From NCBI RefSeq assembly GCF_003046185.1, contig NZ_PZZL01000001.1:124001-188000 (forward strand): DNA of 64,000 nt, read 5' to 3'. Shown here in pieces: positions 8,940 through 18,622 of the stretch. The DNA is from Phreatobacter oligotrophus (GTDB taxonomy: Bacteria; Pseudomonadota; Alphaproteobacteria; Rhizobiales; Phreatobacteraceae). The notes under the pieces are model-generated. The model did no database searches, was not told the DNA's origin, and was given only the letters and a program-made list of their open reading frames with translations. The stretch's first letter is position 1, and the number at the start of each line of letters is the position of its first letter. A program made the position numbers and the translations under genes.

Positions 8940-9527
8940 ATGATCCAACTTCGCGCGTTTGCGCAGCGCAATGCCATTGCCGTTGCTGTCGTTGCTGGAG
9001 GCCTTGGCCTTCTTCTTTCCTCCCATCGCCTGCAGGCCAGCGAGGCCGATCGCGCCGACGCCAACTGGGCACAGCTCTATGCCGCCGGGCAGCCGTCGCC
9101 GAACGCCCTTCCAACCCGGGCCGCGCCCTCCGCAGCCGCGTCCGCCGCCTCCGAGCCGACCGAGATGGCTTCCATCCGCCGCCGCGTCACTGAAGTCGCC
9201 GCGCGCCACGGCGTTCCGGCGAGCCTCGCCCTCGCCGTCGTCCGGCTGGAGAGCAACATGCGCTGCCAGGCCCGCGGCCGGCACGGTGAACTCGGACCCA
9301 TGCAGATCAAGCCGACCACCGCGCGTGGCCTCGGCTATACCGGCCCGGCCTCGGCGTTGAACTCCTGCGGCGCCGGCCTCGAATGGGGCATGCGCCACCT
9401 TGCCGTCGCCTACCAGCGCTGCGGCTCGGCGGCGGGTGCGGCGGCGCTCCACAACCGCGGTCTCGGCGCCTCCTGCGGGCGCACCGCCTACTCGCACCGC
9501 GTGACGCGGCTGATGGCGAGCCTCTGA
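8940..9527 (+). CDS. Secreted lytic transglycosylase
   Basis: The 195-residue protein has a signal sequence or anchor at about residues 10-30 (NAIAVAVVAGGLGLLLS), an Ala/Pro-rich linker, then an SLT-like domain from about residue 78. VVRLESNM holds the likely catalytic Glu104, followed by GELGPMQIKPTTARGLGYTG and AVAYQRCGSAAGAAALHNRG. It should cleave the MurNAc-GlcNAc bond of peptidoglycan in the periplasm. Four cysteines in the domain (CQARG, NSCG, QRCG, SCGR) suggest disulfides. A GAGGA ribosome site precedes the ATG. It is small for the family but complete. Confidence 0.88.
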   Translation: MIQLRAFAQRNAIAVAVVAGGLGLLLSSHRLQASEADRADANWAQLYAAGQPSPNALPTRAAPSAAASAASEPTEMASIRRRVTEVAARHGVPASLALAVVRLESNMRCQARGRHGELGPMQIKPTTARGLGYTGPASALNSCGAGLEWGMRHLAVAYQRCGSAAGAAALHNRGLGASCGRTAYSHRVTRLMASL

Positions 9528-9562
9528 CGATGGCGGGCGCGGCGGCGACACGCCGCGCCACC

Positions 9563-10987
9563 TCATCCGCCGGCGAGAGCCTTGAGCCGGCCACGCTCGA
9601 CCTTGCCCATGGCCGTGCGGGGGATCGCAGGCACCTCGACAATCCGCGCCACGGGGATGTCGGGGAGCCGCGCCTCGCACCACGCGATGAGGTCCGCCGC
9701 GTCGAGGTGACCGCGTGGCACCACCGCGATCCACACCTCCGGGAGTCCTGACGCTCCCGTCACGCCGAAGGCCGCCGCATCAGCGAGGTCGCGCCGTGTC
9801 GCCAGCCACTGGTCGATGCGGTCCGGGGCGATCTTGTTGCCGCCGGCATTGATGACCTCGTCGCTGCGCCCGGTGATGATGAGGAGGCCCTCCGCGGTCA
9901 GACGGCCGATATCGCCGGGATAAAACCAGTCCTCGCTGCGGTCCGGGTGGATCGGGCCCGGCTCGAAGGGACGTCCGCCTGCCACCGCCATGATGCGGAT
10001 GCGGCCCTCGTGATCCGGTGGCAGGGGACGGTCCTCATCGTCCACCACCTCGACCCGCCGCCCCGGCAGCACATAACCGACCGCGCCGGGCGTCGACCGC
10101 AGGCGCTCGAAGGGCGCTGCCGCCGTCTTGCCGGCTTCCGAGGAGCCATAGCTGATCGCCACGGTCCGGCAGATCCGCCGCTGGATCTCGTCGACGAAGA
10201 CCGGGGTGACGAGGCTGCCGGCAAAGCCGATGAAGCGCACGCTCTCGCAGGTGGCCGGGGTGTCGTCCATCGCCGTCAGGATCGCCCGCACCTGCTGGGG
10301 CGCGGCGAAGATCGAATCCACCTTGAACAGGTCGATGACCCGGAGTGCCTCCTCGCCGGACGTGGCGAAGCAAATGGTCATGCCTGAGAGAATGTGGCGC
10401 ATCACCTCGTTGAAGCCCCAGAGCATGGACGTGCCGACCAGCACCAGGCTGCGGCCCGAGCCCTGCTCCCAATGGCAGAGGATGTTGGTGCGGATGCGGG
10501 CCAGCGTCTCGCCCACGGTGGCCGCGACGAGCTTCGGATGACCTGTGGTGCCCGAGGTCGTGGCGATCCGGCAGAGCCGGCCGGGATGGTCGTGCTCGGG
10601 AGAGGAGGGGGGTGGCGGCAGGTCGGTGGGCGCGAACCAGTCATCGCCGGGCCGGATGCGCCGCGGCCCCCCCGGTGGGACATCGGCGGTGGTGACAAGG
10701 GCGCTGGCCCCCAGGCGCGGAAGCTCGCTGATCTGGTCCGGCCGGATCGAGGCGGTCACGGCCCCGAGCTGCAACAGGGCAAGGGTCGCGATCACGTCCC
10801 GCACGGGGCTGTCGAGCATGATGGCCACCGTGTCGCCGGCCCGCACGCCCTCGGCATGGAAGCGGCGGCTCAGCCAATCGATCCCCTCGCCGAGCATGCC
10901 GTAGGTGACGACGCGATCGGCCCAGACGAGCGCGGGCCGGTGGGGCGTCGCGCGACCCTGGAACATGGCGGCTTCGGCGAAGATCAT
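9563..10987 (-). CDS. AMP-dependent acyl-CoA ligase / synthetase (ANL superfamily)
   Basis: The protein has about 474 residues. The P-loop-like TTSGTTGHPK binds ATP phosphates, ISYGSSEAGK is the A5-type motif, FYPGDIGRLTAEGLLIITGRSDEVINAGGNKI spans the hinge, and AMGKVERGRLK supplies the catalytic Lys near the C-terminus. It forms an acyl-adenylate and then probably a CoA thioester; the acid is unknown. At 474 residues it is on the short side for the family. Starts at 10987 (MIFAEAAMF) or 11008 are possible. It is divergent from a Bug/TctC binding protein, which may bring in a related organic acid; that link is inference. Confidence 0.88.
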   Translation of the reverse strand: MIFAEAAMFQGRATPHRPALVWADRVVTYGMLGEGIDWLSRRFHAEGVRAGDTVAIMLDSPVRDVIATLALLQLGAVTASIRPDQISELPRLGASALVTTADVPPGGPRRIRPGDDWFAPTDLPPPPSSPEHDHPGRLCRIATTSGTTGHPKLVAATVGETLARIRTNILCHWEQGSGRSLVLVGTSMLWGFNEVMRHILSGMTICFATSGEEALRVIDLFKVDSIFAAPQQVRAILTAMDDTPATCESVRFIGFAGSLVTPVFVDEIQRRICRTVAISYGSSEAGKTAAAPFERLRSTPGAVGYVLPGRRVEVVDDEDRPLPPDHEGRIRIMAVAGGRPFEPGPIHPDRSEDWFYPGDIGRLTAEGLLIITGRSDEVINAGGNKIAPDRIDQWLATRRDLADAAAFGVTGASGLPEVWIAVVPRGHLDAADLIAWCEARLPDIPVARIVEVPAIPRTAMGKVERGRLKALAGG

Positions 10988-11119
10988 CGGTGGTCCATGG
11001 CATGGCATCCGCGGGTGGGAGCGGCGGCACGCGCCATGCTAGACGGAGACGGTCGGCCGGCAAGAGCGCGAGACGTGGCAAAGCCAGGACAGGATCGGCG
11101 GAACGGGACAACGGAAGCG

Positions 11120-12079
11120 ATGGTCAGCCGGCGGCAGCTGCTGGGCTGGGCCATGATGGCCGCCGGCTTGGGGAGCCCGGCATCGGCGCAGACTGCTGCG
11201 CTGCCCCAGCGTCCCGTCCGCATCATCGTGCCCTTCTCCGCCGGGACGACGCTGGACGTCATGGCGCGCGCCCTGTCGGCAGCGCTCGAACCGGTCATCG
11301 GCCAGCGTCCGCTCGTGGTCAATCGCGACGGCGCGGCGGGATTCATCGCCCTGTCGGAGATGGCGCAGGCCGAGGCCGATGGGACCACCTGGCTGTTCAG
11401 CGGACCGGGCCAGTTCACCATCCAGCCGCACATCCGACGTCGCGTCGCCTTCACGTTGGATGATTTCGCCCCCGTCTGCCAGCTCTACGAGACACCCTTT
11501 GCCGTGGTGGCGAGCCGTCGCAGTCCCGCGACAACCTTCGCAGCGTTTCTCGACCGGGCGCGGTCCGAGCCGGGCCGCATCCGCTTCGGCCATTACGGGC
11601 CGGGCTCGGCGACCCATCTGCTCATGGTCATCTTCGCCCGGCAGCATGGCCTGACCTTCCTCGACATTCCCTACCGCTCGCAGGGCCAGCTGGTGCAGGA
11701 CCTGTTGACCGGCGAACTCGAGGCGGCCGTCCTCGCCCCCGGCTCCTACGAGCCCGACATCGTCCGCCACCTCGTGATCCTCGGCACCAGCCGCTATCCC
11801 GACCAGCCGGATGTGCCGACCATCGTCGAGATGGGCCAGCCGCCGCCGCTCGCCTCCTTCGCCGGCATCTACGTGGTGAAGGGCGTGCCCGAGGCGGCGC
11901 GGGCGGCGATCGAGGCGGCCTGTCTTGCCGCCGCCGCCGATCCGGTGTTCCGGGGCGCAGCCCTTCGCGCCCGCGTCGAGGCGGCGCCGCTGCCAGCAGG
12001 TCCTTTCACGGATCGCATCCTCGCCCAGAGCCGGGAGGTCCAGGCCCTGGTGGCGGAGATCGGTCTGAGGATCGACTGA
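11120..12079 (+). CDS. Bug/TctC-family periplasmic solute-binding protein
   Basis: The 319-residue protein has a signal peptide (SRRQLLGWAMMAAGLGSPASAQ, with RRQLLG hinting at a Tat-type start). It carries the family core RPVRIIVPFSAGTTLDVMARAL, IRFGHYGPGSATHLLMV, IPYRSQGQLVQDLLTGELEAAV and PDVPTIVEMG. Such proteins bind carboxylates for tripartite tricarboxylate transporters, but no TctA/TctB permease lies nearby, so it is an orphan, as is common in this family. The start at 11120 is fixed by the signal peptide; the reading frame extends upstream only as antisense to the ligase gene. Confidence 0.9.
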   Translation: MVSRRQLLGWAMMAAGLGSPASAQTAALPQRPVRIIVPFSAGTTLDVMARALSAALEPVIGQRPLVVNRDGAAGFIALSEMAQAEADGTTWLFSGPGQFTIQPHIRRRVAFTLDDFAPVCQLYETPFAVVASRRSPATTFAAFLDRARSEPGRIRFGHYGPGSATHLLMVIFARQHGLTFLDIPYRSQGQLVQDLLTGELEAAVLAPGSYEPDIVRHLVILGTSRYPDQPDVPTIVEMGQPPPLASFAGIYVVKGVPEAARAAIEAACLAAAADPVFRGAALRARVEAAPLPAGPFTDRILAQSREVQALVAEIGLRID

Positions 12080-12086
12080 AGGGCCG

Positions 12087-12797
12087 TCAGAACCGGTAGG
12101 CGAAGCCGGTGCGCACCTGCGTGTGCGACGAGCGGACACGCATGAACTTCGTCGGCGTAATCGCCCCCGGCAGGGAGGTCAGGCGGGCACTGCCGAGGTC
12201 GGTGTAGAGCGCCTCGAACCGGAACGACCAATACCGAGAGACGAGGTACTCGACGCCACCTCCCGCCGTCCAGCCGACCCGTGTCTGGTTGATCGCCCAA
12301 AGGGTGGGTGACCCGAGTGCCGCCTGGTTGATGGCGCTGGTGTTGACCTGGCCGATGCCAATGCCGCCGGTGACGTAGAGCAGCAGGCGATCGATGGGCA
12401 AGCCGGCTCGGGCCCGAATGGAGCCCACGACACCAGGTCGCGTCACGAACAGGTTGTCGCCGTTGATCTGGGAGCGCGAACCGCCGGAGCCGGTCGTCAC
12501 GGTCAGGTCGCCCTCGACGCCCACCACAAGGTTCGGTGATACCTGCCAGTTGTGCCCGGCGAAGGCTCCGAACAGCGGGCCGGTCGCCGAGATGGTGCGA
12601 GACTGGCTGGCACCAAAATAGCTGGTGAAGCCAGTGTTTTCATCGGTCCAGCGATTGCTGGCCACGCCGACGCCGAGCACACCGCCGGCATAGGCGCCCG
12701 TCCAGTTGGCGGCAGGCGCGGGCAGCGGCTGCGCCGTCGCGTCACGCGCCAGGAGCGCGCAGAGAGCCACACCGGAAAGGAAGCTGAGACGGAGCAT
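12087..12797 (-). CDS. Outer-membrane beta-barrel protein (Omp25/Omp31-like)
   Basis: The 236-residue protein has a cleavable signal peptide (MLRLSFLSGVALCALLARDATAQ) followed by NWTGAYAGGVLGVGVASN. Alternating strands include GAFAGHNWQVSPNLVVGVEGDL, RVGWTAGGGVEYLVSRYWSFRFEALYTDLG and a terminal TGFAYRF. A C-terminal Phe and aromatic-alternating final strand are the usual outer-membrane assembly signal. It resembles the eight-stranded porin-like OMPs of Rhizobiales. The start at 12797 fits the signal peptide; an upstream extension to 12830 is less likely. It is convergent with the Bug protein gene (7-base gap). Confidence 0.88.
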   Translation of the reverse strand: MLRLSFLSGVALCALLARDATAQPLPAPAANWTGAYAGGVLGVGVASNRWTDENTGFTSYFGASQSRTISATGPLFGAFAGHNWQVSPNLVVGVEGDLTVTTGSGGSRSQINGDNLFVTRPGVVGSIRARAGLPIDRLLLYVTGGIGIGQVNTSAINQAALGSPTLWAINQTRVGWTAGGGVEYLVSRYWSFRFEALYTDLGSARLTSLPGAITPTKFMRVRSSHTQVRTGFAYRF

Positions 12798-12844
12798 CTG
12801 GGCCCAGAGGCAAGGAGTGGGGCTGGCCATGCACTGTTCCCATC

Positions 12845-12873
12845 CTTATCCGCAACAAGCGCGATCCCGGCAA
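12845..12873 (-). promoter_or_regulatory. Candidate promoter of the outer-membrane barrel gene
   Basis: On the minus strand TTGCCG (12873-12868) and GATAAG (12850-12845) are separated by 17 bases. The predicted start lies about 40 bases before the ATG at 12797. Identified by eye. Confidence 0.35.
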
Positions 12874-12961
12874 GGGGCATTGTGGCAGGAGACGACCGGA
12901 TGCCGGCGGACGATGCCCGCTCGCAACAGTCGGGGCGGCCGCGCGACAGCTTTCGCCAAAG

Positions 12962-12992
12962 AAAAACCCCGCGCGGATCGCTCCGCGCGGGG
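12962..12992 (-). terminator. Intrinsic terminator after rpsA
   Basis: A perfect 11-bp G+C-rich stem (12967-12977 with 12982-12992, 4-base loop) is followed on the minus strand by a run of T residues (TTTTTCTTT). It lies 33 bases beyond the rpsA stop codon. Confidence 0.9.
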
Positions 12993-13024
12993 TCTGATGG
13001 CGTCGGGGCATCAGCCCCGGGCGA

Positions 13025-14731
13025 TCACTTCTTGTCGCCGGTGCGGGCCTTGAGGGCCGCGCCGAGGATGTCGCCGAGCGAGGCGCCCGAGTCGGCCGAG
13101 CCGAACTGGGCCATGGCTTCCTTCTCCTCGGCCACTTCCAGCGCCTTGATCGACACCTGGACCTTGCGGGCCTTGCGGTCGAACATGGTGACGCGGGCGT
13201 CGAGCTTCTCGCCGGTGGCGAAACGCTCCGGACGCTGGTCGCCGCGGTCGCGGGCGAGCTCGGCGCGCTTGATGAAGGCGGTGAGGTCGGTGCCGACGAT
13301 CTTCACGTCGATGCCGCCTTCCTTCACCTCGATCACCTCGCAGGTGACGACCTGGCCCTTGCGCAGCTCGCCGGCATCCGCGAACGGATCCGAGCCAACC
13401 TGCTTCAGGCCGAGCGAGATGCGCTCCTTCTCGACGTCGACGTCGAGAACCTGGGCGCGCACGATGTCACCCTTCTTGAACTCGTCGATGACCTGCTCGC
13501 CCGGACGGTTCCAGTCGAGGTCGGACAGGTGGATCATGCCGTCCACATCGCCCTCGAGACCCAGGAACAGACCGAACTCGGTTTTGTTCTTGACCTCGCC
13601 CTCGACGACGGTGCCGATCGGGTGGCGCTCGATGAAGGCCTCCCACGGGTTCTGCAGGGTCTGCTTGAGGCCCAGCGAGATGCGGCGCTTGGACGAGTCG
13701 ACCTCGAGCACGGCGACCTCGACCTCCTGGGAGGTGGAGACGATCTTGCCGGGATGGACGTTCTTCTTCGTCCAGCTCATCTCGGAGACGTGGATGAGGC
13801 CCTCGATGCCCGGCTCCAGCTCCACGAAGGCGCCGTAGTCGGTGATGTTGGTGACGCGGCCCTTGAACTTGGCATTGATCGGGTACTTGGCTTCGATGCC
13901 CTGCCACGGATCGTCCAGCAGCTGCTTCATGCCCAGCGAGATGCGGTGCGTCTCGTGGTTGATCTTGACGATCTTGACCTTCACGGTCTGGCCGATGGTC
14001 AGCACCTCGGACGGGTGGTTGACGCGGCGCCAGGCGATGTCGGTGACGTGCAGCAGGCCGTCGATGCCGCCGAGGTCCACGAAGGCGCCGTAATCGGTGA
14101 TGTTCTTCACCACGCCGTCGATGACCTGACCCTCTTCGAGGTTCTGGACGAGCTCATGACGCTGCTCGGCGCGGGTCTCTTCGAGAACCGTGCGGCGCGA
14201 CACGACGATGTTGCCGCGGCGACGGTCCATCTTCAGGATCTGGAATGGCTGCGGCGAGTTCATCAGCGGGCCGACGTCGCGGATCGGACGGATGTCGACC
14301 TGGCTGCGCGGCAGGAAGGCGACGGCGCCGTCGAGATCGACGGTGTAGCCACCCTTGACGGTGTTGAAGATCGTGCCGGTGACCTTCTCGCCGGCGTTGA
14401 ACGCCTTCTCGAGCTTGACCCAGCTTTCCTCGCGGCGCGCCTTGTCGCGCGAGATCACGGCCTCGCCGAGGGCGTTCTCGACGCGCTCGAGATAGACCTC
14501 GACGACGTCGCCGATCTTGATGTCGCCTTCGCGGCCCGGGCCGGTGAACTCCTTCAGGGCCACGCGGCCCTCGGTCTTCAGGCCCACGTCGATGATGGCG
14601 AGATCCTTCTCGATCCCGACGACGGTGCCCTTCACCACCGAGCCTTCGTTCATCTCGGTCTTGCTGAAGCTCTCAGCGAGGAGCGCGGCGAAATCGTCGC
14701 GGGAGGGATTCATGCTTTCGGCATTCGCCAT
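13025..14731 (-). CDS. rpsA: 30S ribosomal protein S1
   Basis: The 568-residue protein has six S1 (OB-fold) repeats. Clear copies begin at GSVVKGTVVGIEKDLAIIDV, EKVTGTIFNTVKGGYTVDL, GQVIDGVVKNITDYGAFVDL, AKFKGRVTNITDYGAFVEL, GTVVEGEVKNKTEFGLFL and GQVVTCEVIEVKEGGIDV. The product binds mRNA on the small subunit and helps initiation. It begins MANAESMNPSRDDFAALL, and a second in-frame ATG at codon 7 is possible. The 364-base gap upstream should contain its promoter. It is not adjacent to ihfB here, unlike the common rpsA-ihfB order. Confidence 0.97.
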   Translation of the reverse strand: MANAESMNPSRDDFAALLAESFSKTEMNEGSVVKGTVVGIEKDLAIIDVGLKTEGRVALKEFTGPGREGDIKIGDVVEVYLERVENALGEAVISRDKARREESWVKLEKAFNAGEKVTGTIFNTVKGGYTVDLDGAVAFLPRSQVDIRPIRDVGPLMNSPQPFQILKMDRRRGNIVVSRRTVLEETRAEQRHELVQNLEEGQVIDGVVKNITDYGAFVDLGGIDGLLHVTDIAWRRVNHPSEVLTIGQTVKVKIVKINHETHRISLGMKQLLDDPWQGIEAKYPINAKFKGRVTNITDYGAFVELEPGIEGLIHVSEMSWTKKNVHPGKIVSTSQEVEVAVLEVDSSKRRISLGLKQTLQNPWEAFIERHPIGTVVEGEVKNKTEFGLFLGLEGDVDGMIHLSDLDWNRPGEQVIDEFKKGDIVRAQVLDVDVEKERISLGLKQVGSDPFADAGELRKGQVVTCEVIEVKEGGIDVKIVGTDLTAFIKRAELARDRGDQRPERFATGEKLDARVTMFDRKARKVQVSIKALEVAEEKEAMAQFGSADSGASLGDILGAALKARTGDKK

Positions 14732-15095
14732 GGAGTGGTCGTCCTTGAGGGCCCGTTGCTGCGCCGGGGTTGATGGTGGCCGCCGGCTCCGCGAGGGCCG
14801 GACGAGGGGCTTTGAATCACGACCGGACGCGGCCGAAGACGGCTCGCGGGCGCAACCCAGGCGGAAGGCGGCTTGGATATCGCGGCGGACCGGGACGGAA
14901 CCGGCGACGGACCCCGTCCTGAGGCGGCGGCCCGTCGGGGGCCACGGCGAGGACGCGAGGCGGGCAGGGCGCTCGGCCGAACCCGGGTGAAGCGGACTTC
15001 ACCTCTGCGTTGCCGGCAGGTCCGACCATGGGTCGATCTGCCGAATGGAGCGCCAATACAGGAAAGATCAGGCCGCGACAAGCGCGCGGAATGCC
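14732..15095. other. Gene-free 364-base stretch upstream of rpsA
   Basis: No frame here has protein-like composition; the short frames are Arg/Pro-rich shadows of G+C-rich DNA. The side nearest rpsA must hold its leader and promoter, but I cannot pick a convincing -35/-10 pair. No tRNA or other RNA fold was recognised. Confidence 0.5.
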
Positions 15096-15398
15096 TCAGC
15101 CCCGCTTGCGGTCGAAGCTGAACCGGTGGGAGCGCTTCAGCTCCAGCACGAAGGCGACGAACTGCGCCGCCGACAGGATCTCCTCCTTGCCGGAGGGATA
15201 GTGGACGAAGAAGCGCGACTTGTCGGGATACATGAGCACCCGCGCCTCGAGCCGCGGCTCGGCGCCGCTGCCGCGCTCGGGGATGGTCATGATGTCGCCC
15301 CAGCGCACCCGAGGCTGCTCGGGTGGGGCGGCGACGAAATCGAAGCCCATGTCGCCCAGAATGTGCTGCGGGGGCTCCGGCTGGTGGGGGTCGGACAT
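15096..15398 (-). CDS. Conserved small protein of unknown function
   Basis: About 100 residues, starting near MSDPHQPEPPQ. The body is RVRWGDIMTIPERGSG, RVLMYPDKSRFFVHYPSGKEEILSA and FVAFVLELKRSHRFSFDRKRG, with well-balanced hydrophobic and charged residues typical of a real folded protein. There is no signal peptide or membrane helix. I cannot assign a family. The start could also be ATG 15407 (three residues longer), and neither has a clear ribosome site. It follows zapA on the same strand after about 130 bases. Confidence 0.65.
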   Translation of the reverse strand: MSDPHQPEPPQHILGDMGFDFVAAPPEQPRVRWGDIMTIPERGSGAEPRLEARVLMYPDKSRFFVHYPSGKEEILSAAQFVAFVLELKRSHRFSFDRKRG

Positions 15399-15527
15399 CG
15401 CGGACATCGGCGGCAAGGGGACGACAAGGCCTTCCGCCACGGGTTTAGACAGCCGGACGGACCGGCGCAACCGTCTTGGGCGCGGCGATTTCGCCGCCGC
15501 AACCCCCGCGGTTGCCGTGCCCCTGCG

Positions 15528-15902
15528 TCAGGAGAGGGGACGGTTGAGGCCACCCAGCTGGGCGGTGAGGCGCTCGATCGAGGCGGCGGCATCGTCCAGC
15601 GTGTGGGCGAGCAGCGCCTCGCGCTCCTCCGAGCGCTCCACGACGGCCGCGCGGGCCTCGCGCAGGGCCTGCAGCTCGGCTTCGGCCGCCTTCAGCCGGC
15701 GACGGGTGTCGGCGAGCTCATCCGCCACCATGATCGCCGCCATGACGGTCAGCCGCGTGTCGCCGATCTCGCCGAAGGCGCCCTTGAGCTGGTCGACCTT
15801 GCCGTTCACCTCCGCGGCGAGGCGCAGGAGATGATCCTCCTGCCCGTCGTCGCAGGCCATGCGGAAGGAACGGCCATTGATGGTCACGGACACATGCGCC
15901 AT
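15528..15902 (-). CDS. zapA: Cell division protein ZapA
   Basis: The 124-residue protein has the ZapA N-terminus MAHVSVTINGRSFRMACDDGQEDHLLRLAAEVNGKVDQLK, TRLTVMAAIMVADEL, and then a long coiled coil (residues about 62-110, ADTRRRLKAAEAELQALREA). It cross-links FtsZ filaments at the Z ring. It lies 15 bases after the DUF4164 gene, a pairing seen in rhizobial genomes, and is read from the shared promoter upstream of that gene. Confidence 0.93.
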   Translation of the reverse strand: MAHVSVTINGRSFRMACDDGQEDHLLRLAAEVNGKVDQLKGAFGEIGDTRLTVMAAIMVADELADTRRRLKAAEAELQALREARAAVVERSEEREALLAHTLDDAAASIERLTAQLGGLNRPLS

Positions 15903-15917
15903 GGACTGCCGGCTCCC

Positions 15918-16208
15918 TCAGCTCTCGTAGCGGGAGAGGACCCCGCGGATCGCGTCCATGGTCAGGTCGAGGCGGCGGGCCACCTCGCGATTCACCGATT
16001 CCAGCCCCGCGACTCGATCGGCCGAGCGGTCGAGATCCTCGGCGAGACGGGCGCGGTCGGCCTGCAGGGCATCGACCTGCTTCTGCACCACCGCCTGCTG
16101 CCGCTCCGCCTCGACCTTCCGGGCAACGGCAATTTCCAGCGCCGCGAGCGCTGATTTCAGCCTGGAGGCCGAGGCCTCGAGGCGCGATGGTCCGGTGGTG
16201 GATCCCAC
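15918..16208 (-). CDS. DUF4164 coiled-coil protein
   Basis: The 96-residue, almost entirely helical protein ([49 protein letters not shown]) matches the DUF4164 family that sits before zapA in alphaproteobacteria. Heptad-like spacing suggests a dimeric coiled coil. A role in division with ZapA is suggested only by the neighbourhood. Confidence 0.85.
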   Translation of the reverse strand: MGSTTGPSRLEASASRLKSALAALEIAVARKVEAERQQAVVQKQVDALQADRARLAEDLDRSADRVAGLESVNREVARRLDLTMDAIRGVLSRYES

Positions 16209-16275
16209 GCTCGGTCCTGTGTGGTTTGAGCCCGGTCGGGGTCGCGAGCCGAAGACCGTCCGGTGGCTGCGTGGA

Positions 16276-16304
16276 AACTAAGCGAGGCGGTCGAACAGCG
16301 TCAA
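16276..16304 (-). promoter_or_regulatory. Candidate promoter of DUF4164-zapA
   Basis: On the minus strand TTGACG (16304-16299) lies 17 bases from TTAGTT (16281-16276), about 68 bases before the DUF4164 start codon. Confidence 0.45.
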
Positions 16305-16406
16305 CGGCCGCGGCCACCAATGACGACGGCTTCATGACCAAACGGCAAGTCGGGCATTTTCCGCCCCGCGGGGCACGATGTCTCCCCCTCCCTGCCTTCG
16401 CAGCCA

Positions 16407-16434
16407 TTGACTCAGGGGCCGTCGCTGCTAGGAC
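16407..16434 (+). promoter_or_regulatory. Candidate promoter of tkt
   Basis: TTGACT (16407-16412) and TAGGAC (16429-16434) are separated by 16 bases, about 92 bases before the tkt ATG. The -10 match is weak. Confidence 0.35.
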
Positions 16435-16526
16435 ACCGGCCCGACGACCCGGAACCGTGATCTCCGGGCCTTTTCCATCGGAAGCGTGCCGGAACCGAGC
16501 CTCCGGCGCCGCCAGGAGCCGAGCTG

Positions 16527-18521
16527 ATGCCCACCGACACCCTCCCGCGTTCCGAGCATGACAAGCTGGCCAACGCGATCCGCTCGCTGGCGATGGATGC
16601 GGTGGAAAAGGCCAAGTCCGGCCATCCCGGCATGCCCATGGGCACGGCCGACATCGCCACGGTCCTGTTCTCGCGGTTCCTGAAGTTCGACGCCTCCACG
16701 CCGGACTGGCCGGATCGCGACCGCTTCGTGCTCTCCGCCGGCCACGGCTCGATGCTCGTCTATGCGCTGCTCTATCTCACCGGCGCGCCGGAGATGACCC
16801 TCGACGAGATCAAGAACTTCCGCCAGCTCGGCTCGAAGACCCCGGGCCATCCCGAGAACTTCATCACCAAGGGCATCGAGACCACCACCGGTCCGCTCGG
16901 CCAGGGCATCGCCACTGCCGTGGGCATGGCGCTGGCCGAAAAGATGCTGGCGGCCGAGTTCGGCAAGAAGGCCGTCGACCACCACACCTATGTCATCGCC
17001 TCCGACGGCGACCTGATGGAGGGCATCAGCCAGGAAGCCATCGCCATGGCGGGGCACTGGAAGCTGAACAAGCTCATCGTGCTCTTCGACGACAACGACA
17101 TCTCGATCGACGGTCCGCTCTCCATTGCCGACTCGGTCGACCAGCTGAAGCGCTTCCAGGCCGCCGGCTGGCGCGCCGAGCGCATCAACGGCCATGACCC
17201 CGAGGCCATCGCCGCAGCCATCGAGCGGGCGAAGAAGTCGTCGAAGCCCTCGCTCATCGCCTGCAAGACGGTGATCGGCTATGGCGCGCCGAAGAAGGCC
17301 GGCACCTCCAAGGCCCATGGCGAGCCGCTCGGCGCCGACGAGTTGAAGGGTGCCAAGGAGAAGCTCGGGATCGCCCCCGAGCCCTTCGCCATCGCCCCCG
17401 ACGTGCTCGACGCCTGGCGCAAGATCGGCGCCCGCGGCGCGGCCACCCGCAAGACCTGGGAATCGCTCTTCGGCACCCTGCCGCCGAAGAAGCAGGCCGA
17501 GTTCCGCCGCCGCATCGCCCACGAGCGGCCGGCCAAGCTCGCCAAGGCGCTGGCCGCCCACAAGAAGGCGCTGCTCGCCAACCCGCAGCACATTGCCACC
17601 CGCAAGTCCTCCGAGCTCGCCATCGAGGCCATCGTGCCGGCCATGCCGGAATTCCTCGCGGGCTCGGCGGACCTCACCGGCTCCAACAACACCAAGGCGA
17701 AGTCCGCGGTGGCCTTCTCGGCCAAGAACCCCAAGGGCCGCTACATCCACTACGGCATCCGCGAGCACGGCATGGCCGCGGCCATGAACGGCATCGCCCT
17801 GCATGGCGGCTTCGCCCCCAACGGCGCGACCTTCCTCGTCTTCACCGACTATTGCCGCCCTGCCATGCGCCTCTCGGCGCTGATGGGCACCGGCGTCGTC
17901 TATGTGATGACCCACGATTCGATCGGCCTCGGCGAGGACGGCCCGACCCACCAGCCGGTCGAGCATGTGGCCTCGCTGCGCGCCATGCCGAACATGCGGG
18001 TCTTCCGCCCCTGCGACGCCATCGAGGTGGCGGAGTGCTGGGAGCTGGCGCTGAACCGCATCGACGGCCCGACGACCCTGGCGCTCACCCGCCAGAACCT
18101 GCCGCAGCTGCGCACCGACGTGAAGGTGAACCGCTCGGCCGCCGGCGCCTATGAGCTGGTCAAGGCCGAGGGCAAGGCCCAGGCGACCCTCTTCGCCTCG
18201 GGCTCCGAGGTGGAGATCGCGGTCGCCGCCCAGAAGCTGCTGGCCGCCAAGGGCGTGGCTGCCCGCGTCGTCTCCGTCCCCTCGCTCGACCTGTTCCTCG
18301 AGCAGCCGGCCGATGTGCGCGCCGCGGTCATCGGCTCTGCGCCGGTCAAGGTCGCCATCGAGGCGGGCGTCCGCCAGGGCTGGGATGCGCTCATCGGCCA
18401 TGACGGCGTCTTCGTCGGCATGACCGGCTTCGGCGCCTCCGCGCCCTACAAGGAGCTCTACAAGCATTTCGGCATCACGGCGGAAGCCGCTGCCGAGGCT
18501 GTTCTGGGCCGGATCGGCTGA
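16527..18521 (+). CDS. tkt: Transketolase
   Basis: The 664-residue thiamine-diphosphate enzyme moves two-carbon units between sugar phosphates in the pentose-phosphate and Calvin pathways. Seen are [39 protein letters not shown], the ThDP motif [13 protein letters not shown] with DDNDISIDG, then [16 protein letters not shown], the pyrimidine-domain [34 protein letters not shown] and the C-terminal [19 protein letters not shown]. Length and motifs are complete. It is first gene of the tkt-gap-pgk block. Confidence 0.98.
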   Translation: MPTDTLPRSEHDKLANAIRSLAMDAVEKAKSGHPGMPMGTADIATVLFSRFLKFDASTPDWPDRDRFVLSAGHGSMLVYALLYLTGAPEMTLDEIKNFRQLGSKTPGHPENFITKGIETTTGPLGQGIATAVGMALAEKMLAAEFGKKAVDHHTYVIASDGDLMEGISQEAIAMAGHWKLNKLIVLFDDNDISIDGPLSIADSVDQLKRFQAAGWRAERINGHDPEAIAAAIERAKKSSKPSLIACKTVIGYGAPKKAGTSKAHGEPLGADELKGAKEKLGIAPEPFAIAPDVLDAWRKIGARGAATRKTWESLFGTLPPKKQAEFRRRIAHERPAKLAKALAAHKKALLANPQHIATRKSSELAIEAIVPAMPEFLAGSADLTGSNNTKAKSAVAFSAKNPKGRYIHYGIREHGMAAAMNGIALHGGFAPNGATFLVFTDYCRPAMRLSALMGTGVVYVMTHDSIGLGEDGPTHQPVEHVASLRAMPNMRVFRPCDAIEVAECWELALNRIDGPTTLALTRQNLPQLRTDVKVNRSAAGAYELVKAEGKAQATLFASGSEVEIAVAAQKLLAAKGVAARVVSVPSLDLFLEQPADVRAAVIGSAPVKVAIEAGVRQGWDALIGHDGVFVGMTGFGASAPYKELYKHFGITAEAAAEAVLGRIG

Positions 18522-18622
18522 TCCTGCCTTGTGAATGACGAGATTGGGCGCCAGATCGCGGCGTCCGCCCCGCGACGAGGGTCCGTGACCAAAAGGCGGA
18601 CCGCATGAAGGAGAGGAATGCG

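Larger units (their letters stand above)
16209..16526. other. Divergent intergenic region between DUF4164-zapA and tkt
   Basis: This 318-base gene-free stretch carries the promoters listed separately for both directions. No RNA gene or further ORF is evident. Confidence 0.6.

Noticed and set aside
15399-15527. 6S RNA, often found downstream of zapA in proteobacteria
   Set aside because: The gap is short, I could not fold a long closing stem with a central bubble, and the usual ygfA neighbour is missing.
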